DNA from: Ruminococcus sp.
GTDB taxonomy: Bacteria; Bacillota; Clostridia; Oscillospirales; Ruminococcaceae
DNA: 35,744 nucleotides
NCBI GenBank assembly: GCA_017626015.1
Contig: JAGAJO010000016.1
Coordinates: forward strand, 1 to 35,744
Reading direction: 5' to 3'
Shown: positions 1 to 7,626 of the stretch, piece after piece
Layout: each line of letters opens with the position of its first letter
Position numbering within the stretch: position 1 is the stretch's first letter
The notes under the pieces: generated by a model
The model's database searches: none
What the model saw: the letters and a program-made list of their open reading frames with translations, nothing else
Told to the model about the DNA's origin: nothing
Position numbers and translations under genes: made by a program

Positions 1-1
1 G

Positions 2-463
2 ACCTACACCATAAAGGCAAGGAACATTGCAAACTGCGATATCGAGCTTGCCCAGAGCAAATATTATTTCACAGGCGCAAGAGTCAGACCGGCGGTCAAG
101 TCCGTAAAGATAGGCGACACCGAGCTTTACAGCGGAAATTATAAGATAGTTTCCTATACGGACAATCTTTCCGCAGGAACGGCAAAGATCGTGATAGAGG
201 GTAAAAATAACCTCACCGGCACAGTCACAAAGACCTTTAAAATAAACCCACGTTCCGTTGCGACCTGCGATGTAAAGCTGACGAAGAATCCGTCAAATAA
301 GTACAAGCCGACAGTTGCAGTATCTTATTTTGACCGTGAGATCTATAACGGAAACTACACCGTTTCTTATGTTACATCAGCCGATAAGAAGACCGTAAAG
401 GTAACTCTCACCGGTAAAAACAATCTTTCAGGCAAGATCACAAAAACATATACCGTCAGCTGA
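2..463 (+). CDS. 3' end of a repeat-containing surface/secreted protein (5' partial)
   Basis: The frame is open from the window edge, so only about 153 C-terminal residues are visible and the real start lies upstream; a GTG at 191 is internal. Two tandem units of about 75 residues can be aligned. Each starts near a C-D-[IV]-[EK]-L motif, passes through a Y-x-G-N-Y-x-[IV]-x-Y turn, and ends in G-K-N-N-L-[TS]-G-x-[IV]-T-K-T-[FY]. This is the usual pattern of extracellular Ig-like or MBG-like beta repeats in Clostridial surface proteins. No catalytic motif, sorting signal or membrane segment is visible at the C terminus. A strong terminator follows directly. Its function cannot be judged from this fragment; a stalk or adhesin region is an inference. 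Confidence 0.75.
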   Translation, partial: TYTIKARNIANCDIELAQSKYYFTGARVRPAVKSVKIGDTELYSGNYKIVSYTDNLSAGTAKIVIEGKNNLTGTVTKTFKINPRSVATCDVKLTKNPSNKYKPTVAVSYFDREIYNGNYTVSYVTSADKKTVKVTLTGKNNLSGKITKTYTVS

Positions 464-480
464 TATTTGCTTCGGCTCTC

Positions 481-507
481 CGCCCGGACTTTTGTCCGGG
501 CGTTTTT
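481..507 (+). terminator. Rho-independent terminator of the partial surface protein gene
   Basis: A perfect 9-bp GC-rich stem (CGCCCGGAC / GTCCGGGCG) with a TTTT loop is followed by five T residues. It begins 18 bases after the stop codon. Confidence 0.93.
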
Positions 508-540
508 CGTTGCGTGTAAAGTTTTTTGTTCAAAAAACTC

Positions 541-569
541 TTGTTAAAACCGAAAAATTATGATATAAT
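541..569 (+). promoter_or_regulatory. Promoter of the VTC-DUF4956-Cthe_2159 operon
   Basis: TTGTTA and TATAAT are separated by exactly 17 bases. Transcription would start near 576, giving a leader of about 200 bases before the GTG at 777. The leader has no ORF of note, but carries a short perfect hairpin at 733-750 close to the ribosome binding site. Confidence 0.75.
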
Positions 570-730
570 GTTCTAAACGGTCTTATGCCGCCGCAATGCG
601 TATAATGAAAATAATGGATCGGACTTTTCATAAATATTCCACAATTTTTCATAAAGATCACACAAGCTGTTAAGCGGGATTTCAATTTATCAATTTATAA
701 TATACGAAAGAAATACGAAAAGTTTACTTA

Positions 731-753
731 ATAGACCTCCGGAGAGGTCTAAT
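731..753 (+). repeat. Short palindrome matching the ends of the leader elements at 28.4 and 34.5 kb
   Basis: AGACCTC-CGGA-GAGGTCT forms a 7-bp hairpin just upstream of the AAAGGGGAG ribosome binding site of the VTC gene. The outer sequence, AATAGACCTCC on the left and GAGGTCTAAT on the right, equals the two ends of the 166-bp element at 34415-34580 read in the direction of degV transcription. It may be an internally deleted copy of that element. Confidence 0.55.
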
Positions 754-776
754 ATGATCAGAAAGGGGAGTACTGC

Positions 777-1505
777 GTGGGAGCTGTTCAGCAGGTATTT
801 AAAAGGGTAGAAAAAAAATATATTATCGACGATAAAACATACAGTAAGCTTATGGACAGGCTAAACGGACATATGCAGGTTGACAGATACGGAGAGACTG
901 TCGTCCGCAATATTTATTACGACACCCCGGATCACCGTCTTATCAGAGCGTCTCTTGAAAAGCCTGTTTACAAGGAAAAGTTAAGGGTAAGGAGCTACGG
1001 CGTTCCGAACAGGGACAGCAAGGTTTTTGTGGAGCTTAAGAAAAAATATAAGGGCGTAGTTTACAAACGACGGATCGATATGTCCCTTGCACATTCCGAC
1101 AGGTTTATTTCAGGAGAATATTCCCCCGAGAAAAATCATCAGATAGAAAACGAGATACGGTATTTTCTTAAATATTATAAAGGTATTGCGCCCGCAATGT
1201 TTCTGAGCTATCATAGGATAGCACTGTATGGAACGGAAAATCCCGAGCTGCGCCTGACCTTCGACTGGGATATAACCTACCGTGAGGAGGAGCTGGAGCT
1301 TGACGGCGGAGAGTGGGGGAAAAAGCTTATGTCCGACGGAATTAAGGTCATGGAGATCAAGATACCCGGAGCAATGCCCCTGTGGCTGTCGGATATACTG
1401 GACGAGCTTAAAATATTTCCCGCTTCATTCTCCAAATACGGTGAAGCCTATAAAAAAGAGTATTTTAATAAATCTAAGCAAGGAAAGGTGAATTGCTGTG
1501 CATAA
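777..1505 (+). CDS. VTC-domain polyphosphate polymerase-like protein
   Basis: This 242-residue protein has the hallmarks of the VTC domain, a CYTH-like triphosphate-tunnel fold that in yeast Vtc4 makes polyphosphate from ATP. Visible elements in order are F-K-R-V-E-K-K-Y near the N terminus, Y-Y-D-T-P-D at about 47-52, an E-K-L-R-V-R-S-Y strand at about 67-74, E-L-K-K-K-Y-K-G-V-V-Y-K-R-R at about 86-99, and M-E-I-K-I-P-G at about 192-198. These supply the basic and acidic residues expected inside the tunnel. No membrane segment is seen. The GTG start is set by AAAGGGGAG six bases upstream. The gene overlaps the DUF4956 gene by 8 bases, so the two are probably translationally coupled and may form a membrane complex. 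Polymerase activity is inferred from the family. Confidence 0.88.
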   Translation: MGAVQQVFKRVEKKYIIDDKTYSKLMDRLNGHMQVDRYGETVVRNIYYDTPDHRLIRASLEKPVYKEKLRVRSYGVPNRDSKVFVELKKKYKGVVYKRRIDMSLAHSDRFISGEYSPEKNHQIENEIRYFLKYYKGIAPAMFLSYHRIALYGTENPELRLTFDWDITYREEELELDGGEWGKKLMSDGIKVMEIKIPGAMPLWLSDILDELKIFPASFSKYGEAYKKEYFNKSKQGKVNCCA

Positions 1506-2190
1506 TATTACTGTTCTTACTTCCGCTGCGAGCGTTACCTCCGCAGCCGCTATTACAATGGGTACTTTTCTTCTGTGTACCCTGACCTCTCTTGCGCTGG
1601 GAGCTGTTATTGCTTTTTGTTTCAGCATAAAGCAGCGCAAAAGCAAAAGCTTTATGATGACGTTGGCTCTGCTGCCTGTTATCGTTCAAGTGGTCATAAT
1701 GCTTGTAAACGGTAATCTCGGTACAGGCGTTGCCGTCATGGGAGCATTCAGTCTGGTGAGATTCCGTTCCATTCCGGGAAATGCAAGGGATATATGCGCT
1801 ATTTTCCTTGCAATGGCAGTTGGACTTGCCACCGGTACAGATCATATTCTGCTTGCGCTTATTTTCTCGGGGATAGTTTGTGCGGTGTGCCTTGTTTATA
1901 CCCTTTCCCCCTTCGGAACGGCGGGCAGCTCCGAAAAGACCCTTAATGTCACTATTCCCGAAAGCCTTGATTATACCGAGGTATTCGATGATATTTTTGA
2001 AAAGTATACCAAGCGGTGGGAGCTTGTTTCGGTAAAGACCACGAATATGGGAAGCCTTTTCAAGCTGAGCTATGAGATCACCCTCAAGCCGGGAGCAAGC
2101 GAAAAGAAGCTTATTGACGATATGCGTTGCAGGAACGGCAATCTTGAGATCATGTGTTCCAGAAGAGTTACTCCGCAGGAACAGTTATAA
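1498..2190 (+). CDS. DUF4956 family membrane protein
   Basis: A 230-residue integral membrane protein. The N-terminal half holds about four hydrophobic segments (roughly residues 18-44, 52-72, 75-85 and 96-140), including the G-A-F-S-L-V-R-F-R-S-I stretch with small residues and arginines that is typical of DUF4956. The C-terminal part (from about 150) is a soluble alpha/beta domain. The GTG start follows AAGGAAAGGTG with good spacing and overlaps the end of the VTC gene. VTC and DUF4956 genes are commonly adjacent in Clostridia, often with secreted carbohydrate-binding or CotH-like proteins, as here. A channel or assembly role for the VTC enzyme is plausible but not shown by the sequence. 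Confidence 0.85.
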   Translation: MHNITVLTSAASVTSAAAITMGTFLLCTLTSLALGAVIAFCFSIKQRKSKSFMMTLALLPVIVQVVIMLVNGNLGTGVAVMGAFSLVRFRSIPGNARDICAIFLAMAVGLATGTDHILLALIFSGIVCAVCLVYTLSPFGTAGSSEKTLNVTIPESLDYTEVFDDIFEKYTKRWELVSVKTTNMGSLFKLSYEITLKPGASEKKLIDDMRCRNGNLEIMCSRRVTPQEQL

Positions 2191-2198
2191 TGAAAACT

Positions 2199-2230
2199 TA
2201 CCCGACGGACGGGTATTCCGCTGTCGGGTA
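2199..2230 (+). other. Intercistronic hairpin between the DUF4956 and Cthe_2159-like genes
   Basis: TACCCGAC and GTCGGGTA form an 8-bp stem around a 16-base loop. No T-run follows, so it is more likely an mRNA processing or stability element than a full terminator. It could also mark partial uncoupling of the third gene. Confidence 0.45.
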
Positions 2231-2287
2231 ATAATATCCGTTAAATTGCAGTAAATATTTTAATTTATACAAAAGGAGGAAATAATC

Positions 2288-4201
2288 ATGAGGCTTAGCG
2301 TCAGAAAACTTGCCGTATTTGCGGCGGCTCTGATAACTGTATCCGCCTGCGGCTGTACAGACGGTTCGGTAACTGATAATTCGTCGGAAAATAAAGCAGA
2401 AACTTCCGCAGTAAAAGATACCGATATGCAGATCGGCGCAGAGGATCTTGATATCAGTTATGAGAAGACCGGATCAACTTCGGTGCGCTTTGACGGCGGA
2501 TCTGCCGATATCGACGGTCAGGGAGCGGCTGCCGACGGCGGGGTCGTTACGGTCTCCCAGGCGGGAACATATATTTTTTCAGGAAACACCGACAATGGAA
2601 GAATAATAGTTGACGCAGGGAAGGACTCGGAGGTAAAGCTGGTTTTTGACGGCGTAAGCGTCAGCTGTGCGGACAATGCACCGGTGCTTGTAAAAAGTGC
2701 GGACAAGGCGTTTATAATTCTTGAGGACGGAAGCGAGAATACGGTTTCCGACGGAGAAAGCTATTCGTTGGAAGAAGGCGAAAACACCGACGCAGCAATA
2801 TTTTCAAAGGCAGATCTGAATATCAGCGGCGGCGGAAGCCTTACTGTAAACGCAAGCTTCAAGCACGGTATCGTTTCTAAAGACGATCTGATCGTTACGG
2901 GAGGAAAAATTGCGGTCTCATCTGCGTCTACCGCTCTTGAGGGTAAGGACAGTGTGAAGATATCAGGCGGCGAATTTATTGTTTCCGCCGGTACCAACGG
3001 TATCAGATCCACCAATACCGAGGACGAAACAAAGGGCTTTATCAGCATAACAGGCGGCAGATTCGATATAACGTCAGGCGGTGACGGGATCGATGCTGAG
3101 ACTCAGCTTTCGATAGAGGACGGCGAATTTGAAATAACTACCGGCGGCGGAAGCGCTAACGCTTCTATGAGATCCGACGGTACGCCCAACGGAGACTGGC
3201 ATCGGGATATGCAGGGCGGAGGGATGATGGACCCCGGCCGCCGACCTGACGGTGTGCCCGGTGGCGATATGGCTCCTGCGGCGGATAATAGGGGAGACCT
3301 TATTATTGAAAATACCGCAAATACGCAGGATACTTCCTCGGGCGAAACATCATCAAAGGCTTTAAAGGCAGGAAAATTCATTTCGATATCCGGAGGGGTG
3401 ATAAATATTGATTCCGCCGATGACAGCGTTCACAGCAACGGCGATATCAGCGTCAGCGGCGGTACTCTTACGGCAGGATCAGGCGATGACGGTTTCCATT
3501 CCGACGGAGATCTGACGATCTCAGACGGAAGCGTTGAGATCACAAAAAGCTATGAGGGCATAGAGGGTCTGACTGTTACAATAAGCGGAGGAACTCTCTC
3601 TGTCACCGCTTCCGACGACGGAATAAACTGTGCAGGAGGCAGCGATACAGGCTCTGAGGACAGAATGGGCAGGGATATGTTCACGGCACAGGAGGGAGTA
3701 TTTCTCCGCATAACAGGCGGAGAGCTTAAGATCAACTCCGGTGGTGACGGCCTTGACTCAAACGGAGATCTTTATATGGAGGGCGGAACCGTTTATGTAA
3801 GCGGCCCCGAAAACAGCGGCAACGGAGCGCTGGATTACAACGGGACAGCAGAGGTAACAGGCGGGACCATTGTCGCCAGCGGTGCTGTGGGAATGGAGGA
3901 GTGCTTCGGAGAAAGCTCCGAACAATGCGCCGTACTGCACGATTTTTCGTCTGCTATTGCCGGAGGAACAGAATTTACGGTATCCGACAGCGATGGAAAC
4001 GTTATTTTAAGCTTTACCAACGAAAAAACATGGCAGGGAGTAGTTTTTTCGTCCCCGGAGCTTAAGCAGGGCAAGACCTACACCGTTTCCGCAGGTACGC
4101 AGTCGGAGCAGATAACAATAGATTCCGTAATAACCTCCAATTCACTGGGAGGAGGCTTCGGAGGAGGCTTTGGCGGAAACCGGGGCGGCAGAGGTTTTTA
4201 A
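2288..4201 (+). CDS. Cthe_2159-like carbohydrate-binding beta-helix lipoprotein
   Basis: A 637-residue secreted lipoprotein. The signal peptide ends in a lipobox (V-S-A-C, about residues 18-21). An acidic linker leads to the Cthe_2159 (DUF4353) core, with the characteristic T-Y-I-F-S-G...I-I-V-D-A and V-K-L-V-F-D-G-V-S-V strands. Repeated I-S-G-G-x-[FIL]-x-[IV] and S-x-D-D-G-[IF]-[NH]-[SC] rungs then indicate a right-handed parallel beta-helix with acidic, possibly calcium-binding, turns. A Gly/Pro/Met-rich insert lies around residues 295-330 and the extreme C terminus is Gly/Phe/Arg-rich. The family representative from Clostridium thermocellum binds cellulose and polygalacturonate; binding here is inferred. 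AAAGGAGG sets the ATG. It is the third gene of the VTC operon, an odd partner for a polyphosphate enzyme. Confidence 0.87.
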   Translation: MRLSVRKLAVFAAALITVSACGCTDGSVTDNSSENKAETSAVKDTDMQIGAEDLDISYEKTGSTSVRFDGGSADIDGQGAAADGGVVTVSQAGTYIFSGNTDNGRIIVDAGKDSEVKLVFDGVSVSCADNAPVLVKSADKAFIILEDGSENTVSDGESYSLEEGENTDAAIFSKADLNISGGGSLTVNASFKHGIVSKDDLIVTGGKIAVSSASTALEGKDSVKISGGEFIVSAGTNGIRSTNTEDETKGFISITGGRFDITSGGDGIDAETQLSIEDGEFEITTGGGSANASMRSDGTPNGDWHRDMQGGGMMDPGRRPDGVPGGDMAPAADNRGDLIIENTANTQDTSSGETSSKALKAGKFISISGGVINIDSADDSVHSNGDISVSGGTLTAGSGDDGFHSDGDLTISDGSVEITKSYEGIEGLTVTISGGTLSVTASDDGINCAGGSDTGSEDRMGRDMFTAQEGVFLRITGGELKINSGGDGLDSNGDLYMEGGTVYVSGPENSGNGALDYNGTAEVTGGTIVASGAVGMEECFGESSEQCAVLHDFSSAIAGGTEFTVSDSDGNVILSFTNEKTWQGVVFSSPELKQGKTYTVSAGTQSEQITIDSVITSNSLGGGFGGGFGGNRGGRGF

Positions 4202-4228
4202 GACAATTTCACTCTGTATAAAGAAGCC

Positions 4229-4347
4229 TATTGGGAAATTAAATCGCAGGGTCAAGTACGGCGTCAGAGCGCTTGCAGGAGTTCCGCACAGGGTAGAGGG
4301 GTATGTCCTGCAACAGAGGGCTGCCCCTTATATGCTTTGTGTGGAGT
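4229..4347 (+). repeat. Intergenic repeat copy A (pairs with copy B at 5541-5665)
   Basis: It shares with copy B a 5' block (TTGGGAAATTAAA-x-CGCAGG) and a 3' block (AGAGGGG-y-A...CCTGC...GGCTGCCCCTT). The 3' block folds as AGGGGTA against TGCCCCT. The 5' GCAGG can pair with CCTGC in that hairpin loop, a pseudoknot-like arrangement present in both copies. The middle differs between copies. It lies between the Cthe_2159-like gene and the bioY promoter. No ORF of note is seen. Confidence 0.6.
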
Positions 4348-4360
4348 TATTCGACAGTCT

Positions 4361-4401
4361 GACATTGTCAACTTAAATTTTAAATTTGGGTTGACAATGT
4401 C
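4361..4401 (+). promoter_or_regulatory. BirA-like biotin operator overlapping the bioY promoter
   Basis: A perfect inverted repeat, GACATTGTCAAC and GTTGACAATGTC, has 12-base arms 17 bases apart with an AT-rich centre. TTGTCAAC...GTTGACAA resembles the known BirA operator layout (TTGTtAAC...GTtAACAA). The right arm contains the -35 hexamer, so binding would block transcription. The downstream gene is a biotin transporter, which supports the assignment. Confidence 0.8.
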
Positions 4402-4419
4402 TTTTTTATATGCTATAAT
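4391..4419 (+). promoter_or_regulatory. bioY promoter
   Basis: A consensus TTGACA and TATAAT are separated by 17 bases. The -35 lies inside the right arm of the BirA-like operator. Confidence 0.9.
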
Positions 4420-4450
4420 GAGTGTATTAAATTAAAAAGGAATGACTGAA

Positions 4451-5026
4451 ATGAATGACAAAAAGAAAAACGCAACGGAAAAAATCGTGCTTACAGGCTT
4501 AATGGCAGCTATAATAGCAGTGCTTTCGCAGCTTGCGATACCGCTGCCTACTCATGTTCCCATTACACTGCAAACCTTTGCGATCGCTCTGGCAGGATAT
4601 TTTCTGGGCGTTAAGGGCGGTACGGCTGCGGCTGCGGTGTATGTGCTGCTGGGAGCAGTCGGAGTGCCTGTGTTTGCAAACTGGTCGGGCGGCTTCAGTG
4701 TAATTGCAGGGTATACCGGAGGCTTTATTTACGGCTTTATTATAATGGCTTTCCTGTGCGGACTGGGAGCAAAGCTTTGTTCAAAAAAGCTTTTGGATAA
4801 GGCTGTTGCTATTGCCCTGGGTATTGCAGGTCTTGCCTGTGATCATCTGCTGGGCGCTGTCCAGTATGCCGTCATTGCCGACATCTCTCTTGGAAAATCA
4901 CTGCTGATAGTTTCCGTACCTTATATTGTAAAGGATGTAATTTCCGTAGTCTGCGCATACCTTATCAGTATCGAGGTAGTGAGCCGTCTGGCAAAGCTTG
5001 GCTGTTATTCCTATAAGAAAGCGTAG
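4451..5026 (+). CDS. bioY: BioY, biotin transporter substrate-binding (S) component
   Basis: BioY is the membrane S component of ECF-type biotin uptake. This protein has about 191 residues and six hydrophobic segments. It carries the family signature: I-T-L-Q-T-F-A-I-A-L-A-G in the N-terminal third, Y-V-L-L-G-A-V-G-V-P-V-F, G-Y-T-G-G-F-I-Y-G-F, and the late P-Y-I-V-K-D segment. An ATG at 4442 is only two bases from AAAAAGG, whereas the in-frame ATG at 4451 is well spaced, so 4451 was chosen. No ecfA or ecfT genes lie nearby, so it probably uses a shared energising module encoded elsewhere. A BirA-like operator over the promoter predicts repression when biotin is plentiful. The DUF1284 gene follows after 4 bases. 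Confidence 0.95.
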   Translation: MNDKKKNATEKIVLTGLMAAIIAVLSQLAIPLPTHVPITLQTFAIALAGYFLGVKGGTAAAAVYVLLGAVGVPVFANWSGGFSVIAGYTGGFIYGFIIMAFLCGLGAKLCSKKLLDKAVAIALGIAGLACDHLLGAVQYAVIADISLGKSLLIVSVPYIVKDVISVVCAYLISIEVVSRLAKLGCYSYKKA

Positions 5027-5030
5027 ATGC

Positions 5031-5483
5031 ATGGAAATGTTAAAGGAATATAATCTGAGATTTCATCATCTTCTTTGTCTGCCGCTTTTCATCGGAGAGG
5101 GCTACAGCGACGATTTTTCGGCTAATATGCAGTATGTAAAAAAGTTCGTCGAAACGGAAGATCCCCGTCTGAGATTTATATGCAAGGGCGATATGATATG
5201 CGAAAACTGCCCGAACCGCAGACCGGGCGGCTGCGCTCTTGACAGCACGGACAGCACAGTTGCGGATAAGGACAGGCGTGTTTCGGAGATTTTAAGGCTC
5301 GTGATATCTGACGGGGTTAGTTATTCAAAGGCTTTGCAGGCAGCACACAGCTTAATTGACAAGAGGAGCTTTGAGGATCTGTGCGGAGACTGCCGCTGGT
5401 TCAGGCAGGGGCTTTGCAGCTATGAAAAATGGGAGGAAAACGCAGCATGGACTGTGTACAGCTTATCGCATAAAACAAAATAG
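5031..5483 (+). CDS. DUF1284 family cysteine-rich protein
   Basis: A soluble protein of about 150 residues. It starts with the family-typical L-R-F-H-H-L-L-C-L-P-L-F-I-G-E-G-Y-S block. Two cysteine clusters follow: I-C-x5-C-x2-C-x6-C at about 51-67 and C-x2-C-x7-C near the C terminus, which suggests a metal or iron-sulfur site. The frame extends upstream to a TTG at 4998 inside bioY, but that part is not conserved-looking. The ATG at 5031, four bases after the bioY stop, fits coupled translation; 5037 is an alternative. The function of DUF1284 is unknown. Co-transcription with bioY places it in the predicted biotin regulon. A terminator follows directly. Confidence 0.82.
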   Translation: MEMLKEYNLRFHHLLCLPLFIGEGYSDDFSANMQYVKKFVETEDPRLRFICKGDMICENCPNRRPGGCALDSTDSTVADKDRRVSEILRLVISDGVSYSKALQAAHSLIDKRSFEDLCGDCRWFRQGLCSYEKWEENAAWTVYSLSHKTK

Positions 5484-5493
5484 ACGCAAAAAC

Positions 5494-5530
5494 AGGCGGA
5501 CGCTTTAAAACTGAGTCCGCCTCATTTTTT
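5494..5530 (+). terminator. Terminator of the bioY operon
   Basis: AGGCGGAC and GTCCGCCT form an 8-bp stem, followed after CA by six T residues. It sits 10 bases after the DUF1284 stop. Confidence 0.9.
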
Positions 5531-5540
5531 GGAAAAGTCC

Positions 5541-5665
5541 TTTGGGAAATTAAAGCGCAGGCTCTAGCGCCGCATCGGGTGAATTTTCAAACGGCCCGGT
5601 GGACTGTTTGAAAAGAGGGGCAAGCCCTGCGATAGATGGCTGCCCCTTGTTTGCGCTGTGTATAG
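5541..5665 (+). repeat. Intergenic repeat copy B (pairs with copy A at 4229-4347)
   Basis: It has the same 5' and 3' blocks as copy A. In this copy AGGGGCA pairs perfectly with TGCCCCT, where copy A has a G-T pair. CGCAGG in the 5' block matches CCTGCG in the hairpin loop, and an extra 9-bp hairpin (TTTTCAAAC / GTTTGAAAA) is inserted in the middle. It lies between convergent genes, after the bioY terminator and before the end of the ABC gene. No ORF of note is seen. Confidence 0.6.
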
Positions 5666-5712
5666 TTTTTTTACAGCCCCCTGCCTGATTTTCAGATAAA
5701 GATATATCCGTG

Positions 5713-7626
5713 TTAATTCTCTGCAAAATTTCCGGTGTAGAGACTGTAGTATTTGCCTTTTTTATCTATCAGCTCATCGTGAGTTCCACGCTCGATGATA
5801 CGTCCCTGTTCAAGTACCATGATGCAGTCGGAATTTCTTACCGTCGAGAGTCTGTGAGCAATGACAAAGGTCGTTCTGCCGTGCATAAGAGCGTCCATTC
5901 CCGACTGAACAAGACGTTCGGTCCTTGTGTCGATAGAAGACGTAGCTTCGTCAAGGATAAGCACAGGAGGATCCGCTACCGCCGCTCTTGCAATTGAGAG
6001 AAGCTGTCGCTGTCCCTGACTGAGATTTGCGCCGTCCCCTGTAAGTACCGTGTCGTATCCCTCCGGCAGTCTTTCTATGAAGCCGTCGGCATTTGCAAGT
6101 CTTGCGGCGGCTTTGCATTCCTCGTCTGAAGCGTCAAGGTTTCCGTATCTTATATTTTCCATTACGGTACCTGTGAAAAGATGTGTGTCCTGCAAAACTA
6201 TGCCGAGGGTTTTTCTCAGAGCGGATTTTTTGATCTTGGTGATATTTATTCCGTCATAACGTATCTTGCCGTCCTGTATGTCGTAGAAACGGTTTATAAG
6301 ATTGGTTATGGTGGTTTTTCCTGCACCTGTTGAACCTACAAAGGCGATCTTCTGACCAGGGTGTGCAAACAGCTTTACATCGTGAAGGACGATCTTCTCG
6401 TCGTTGTAGCCGAAGTCCACCCCGTCGAATACGATCTCTCCCTCCATTTTTTTGTAGGATACGCTGCCGTCTGCCTGATGGGGGTGCTTCCATGCCCATG
6501 TGCCTGTTCTTTCGCTGCACTCCTCAAGCTCTCCGTTTATATTGTATTTTGCGTTGACAAATTCGACATATCCCTCGTCCTTTTCCTTTTCTGCGTCCAT
6601 AAGGTCGAAGACTCTTCCTGCGCCTGCGGTCGCCATGATGATAAAGGTCATCTGCTGGCTTATCTGGGTTATAGGCTGATTGAAGTTCTTGTTAAGGCTG
6701 AGGAACGCCACGATAGCGCCGAGGGTAACTCCTTTGACTCCGCCTATCATCATTACAGCGCCGAGTATAGAGCAGACAACAAAGCTTATGTGTCCGATAT
6801 TTCCGTTTACCGGCATCATTATGTTTGCATATTTGTTCGCCTTGTATGCGCTGGTGCGGAGGTCGTTGTTAAGCTTTACAAAGTCATCGATAGCCTGCTG
6901 CTCGTGGCAGAATACCTTGACTACCTTCTGTCCGTCCAGCATCTCCTCGATGAAGCCGTCCACAGCGCCGAGATCCTTCTGCTGTGATGCAAAATATTTT
7001 CCTGAGCGTGCCGAGATCTTTTTTGTGACGAACATCATAATGCAAGCCATAAGGACCGACATAACCGTCATGGGGATATTAAGAGTTATCATAGATACAA
7101 AGGTGGATATAAGAGTTACCGACGAGTTTATGACCTGCGGTATACTCTGGCAGATAAACTGTCTGAGCGTATCTACGTCGTTGGTGTAAACGGACATGAT
7201 ATCACCGTGTGGGTGGGTGTCAAAATACTTTATCGGGAGCGTTTCCATATTGTCAAAAAGCGCATTCCTGATATTTCTCAGCGTTCCCTGTCCTACGTTT
7301 ACCATTATTCTGTTGTAGGCGTAGGCTGAAATAAGTCCTGCTGCGTAAAGAGCGATCAGCCTGAACAGTGCGCCTGCAAGGGGAGCGTAGTCGGTGCTTC
7401 CGTTTTCTACCATCGGCGTGATATAGTCGTCAACCAGGGATCTTATAAACAGCATTCCGAAAAGTGTTGTGACAGCCTGGATAATAATGCATACAACAAC
7501 GATAATAAAACGGAATTTGTAGTCCTTGAGCATGAATCTGAGCGCTCTTCCCAGAACCTTCATGCTGCCCTTTTTCATGGGAGGTCTTACGCCTCTGGGA
7601 GGCCGCATATTTCTGTTCTGAGCCAT
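5713..7626 (-). CDS. ABC exporter half-transporter, catalytic-type subunit of a heterodimer
   Basis: A 637-residue exporter half with an N-terminal six-helix transmembrane domain (about 35-340) and a C-terminal ATPase domain. The nucleotide-binding domain has Walker A G-S-T-G-A-G-K-T, a signature read as L-S-Q-G-Q, a canonical Walker B ending L-D-E-A-T-S-S-I-D, and the H-loop histidine (V-I-A-H-R). An unusual insert of roughly 50 residues containing W-A-W-K-H-P-H separates the two domains. Its ATG overlaps the stop of the upstream ABC gene by one base. With the partner's degenerate site this matches asymmetric heterodimeric exporters of the TM287/288, BmrCD and LmrCD type, usually multidrug or lipid exporters. 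The substrate is unknown; the MarR gene in the same operon suggests a toxic compound. Confidence 0.93.
   Translation of the reverse strand: MAQNRNMRPPRGVRPPMKKGSMKVLGRALRFMLKDYKFRFIIVVVCIIIQAVTTLFGMLFIRSLVDDYITPMVENGSTDYAPLAGALFRLIALYAAGLISAYAYNRIMVNVGQGTLRNIRNALFDNMETLPIKYFDTHPHGDIMSVYTNDVDTLRQFICQSIPQVINSSVTLISTFVSMITLNIPMTVMSVLMACIMMFVTKKISARSGKYFASQQKDLGAVDGFIEEMLDGQKVVKVFCHEQQAIDDFVKLNNDLRTSAYKANKYANIMMPVNGNIGHISFVVCSILGAVMMIGGVKGVTLGAIVAFLSLNKNFNQPITQISQQMTFIIMATAGAGRVFDLMDAEKEKDEGYVEFVNAKYNINGELEECSERTGTWAWKHPHQADGSVSYKKMEGEIVFDGVDFGYNDEKIVLHDVKLFAHPGQKIAFVGSTGAGKTTITNLINRFYDIQDGKIRYDGINITKIKKSALRKTLGIVLQDTHLFTGTVMENIRYGNLDASDEECKAAARLANADGFIERLPEGYDTVLTGDGANLSQGQRQLLSIARAAVADPPVLILDEATSSIDTRTERLVQSGMDALMHGRTTFVIAHRLSTVRNSDCIMVLEQGRIIERGTHDELIDKKGKYYSLYTGNFAEN

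Noticed and set aside
6361-6987. Plus-strand ORF of 208 codons inside the ABC exporter gene
   Set aside because: Antisense shadow of conserved ATPase sequence with no recognisable domain.
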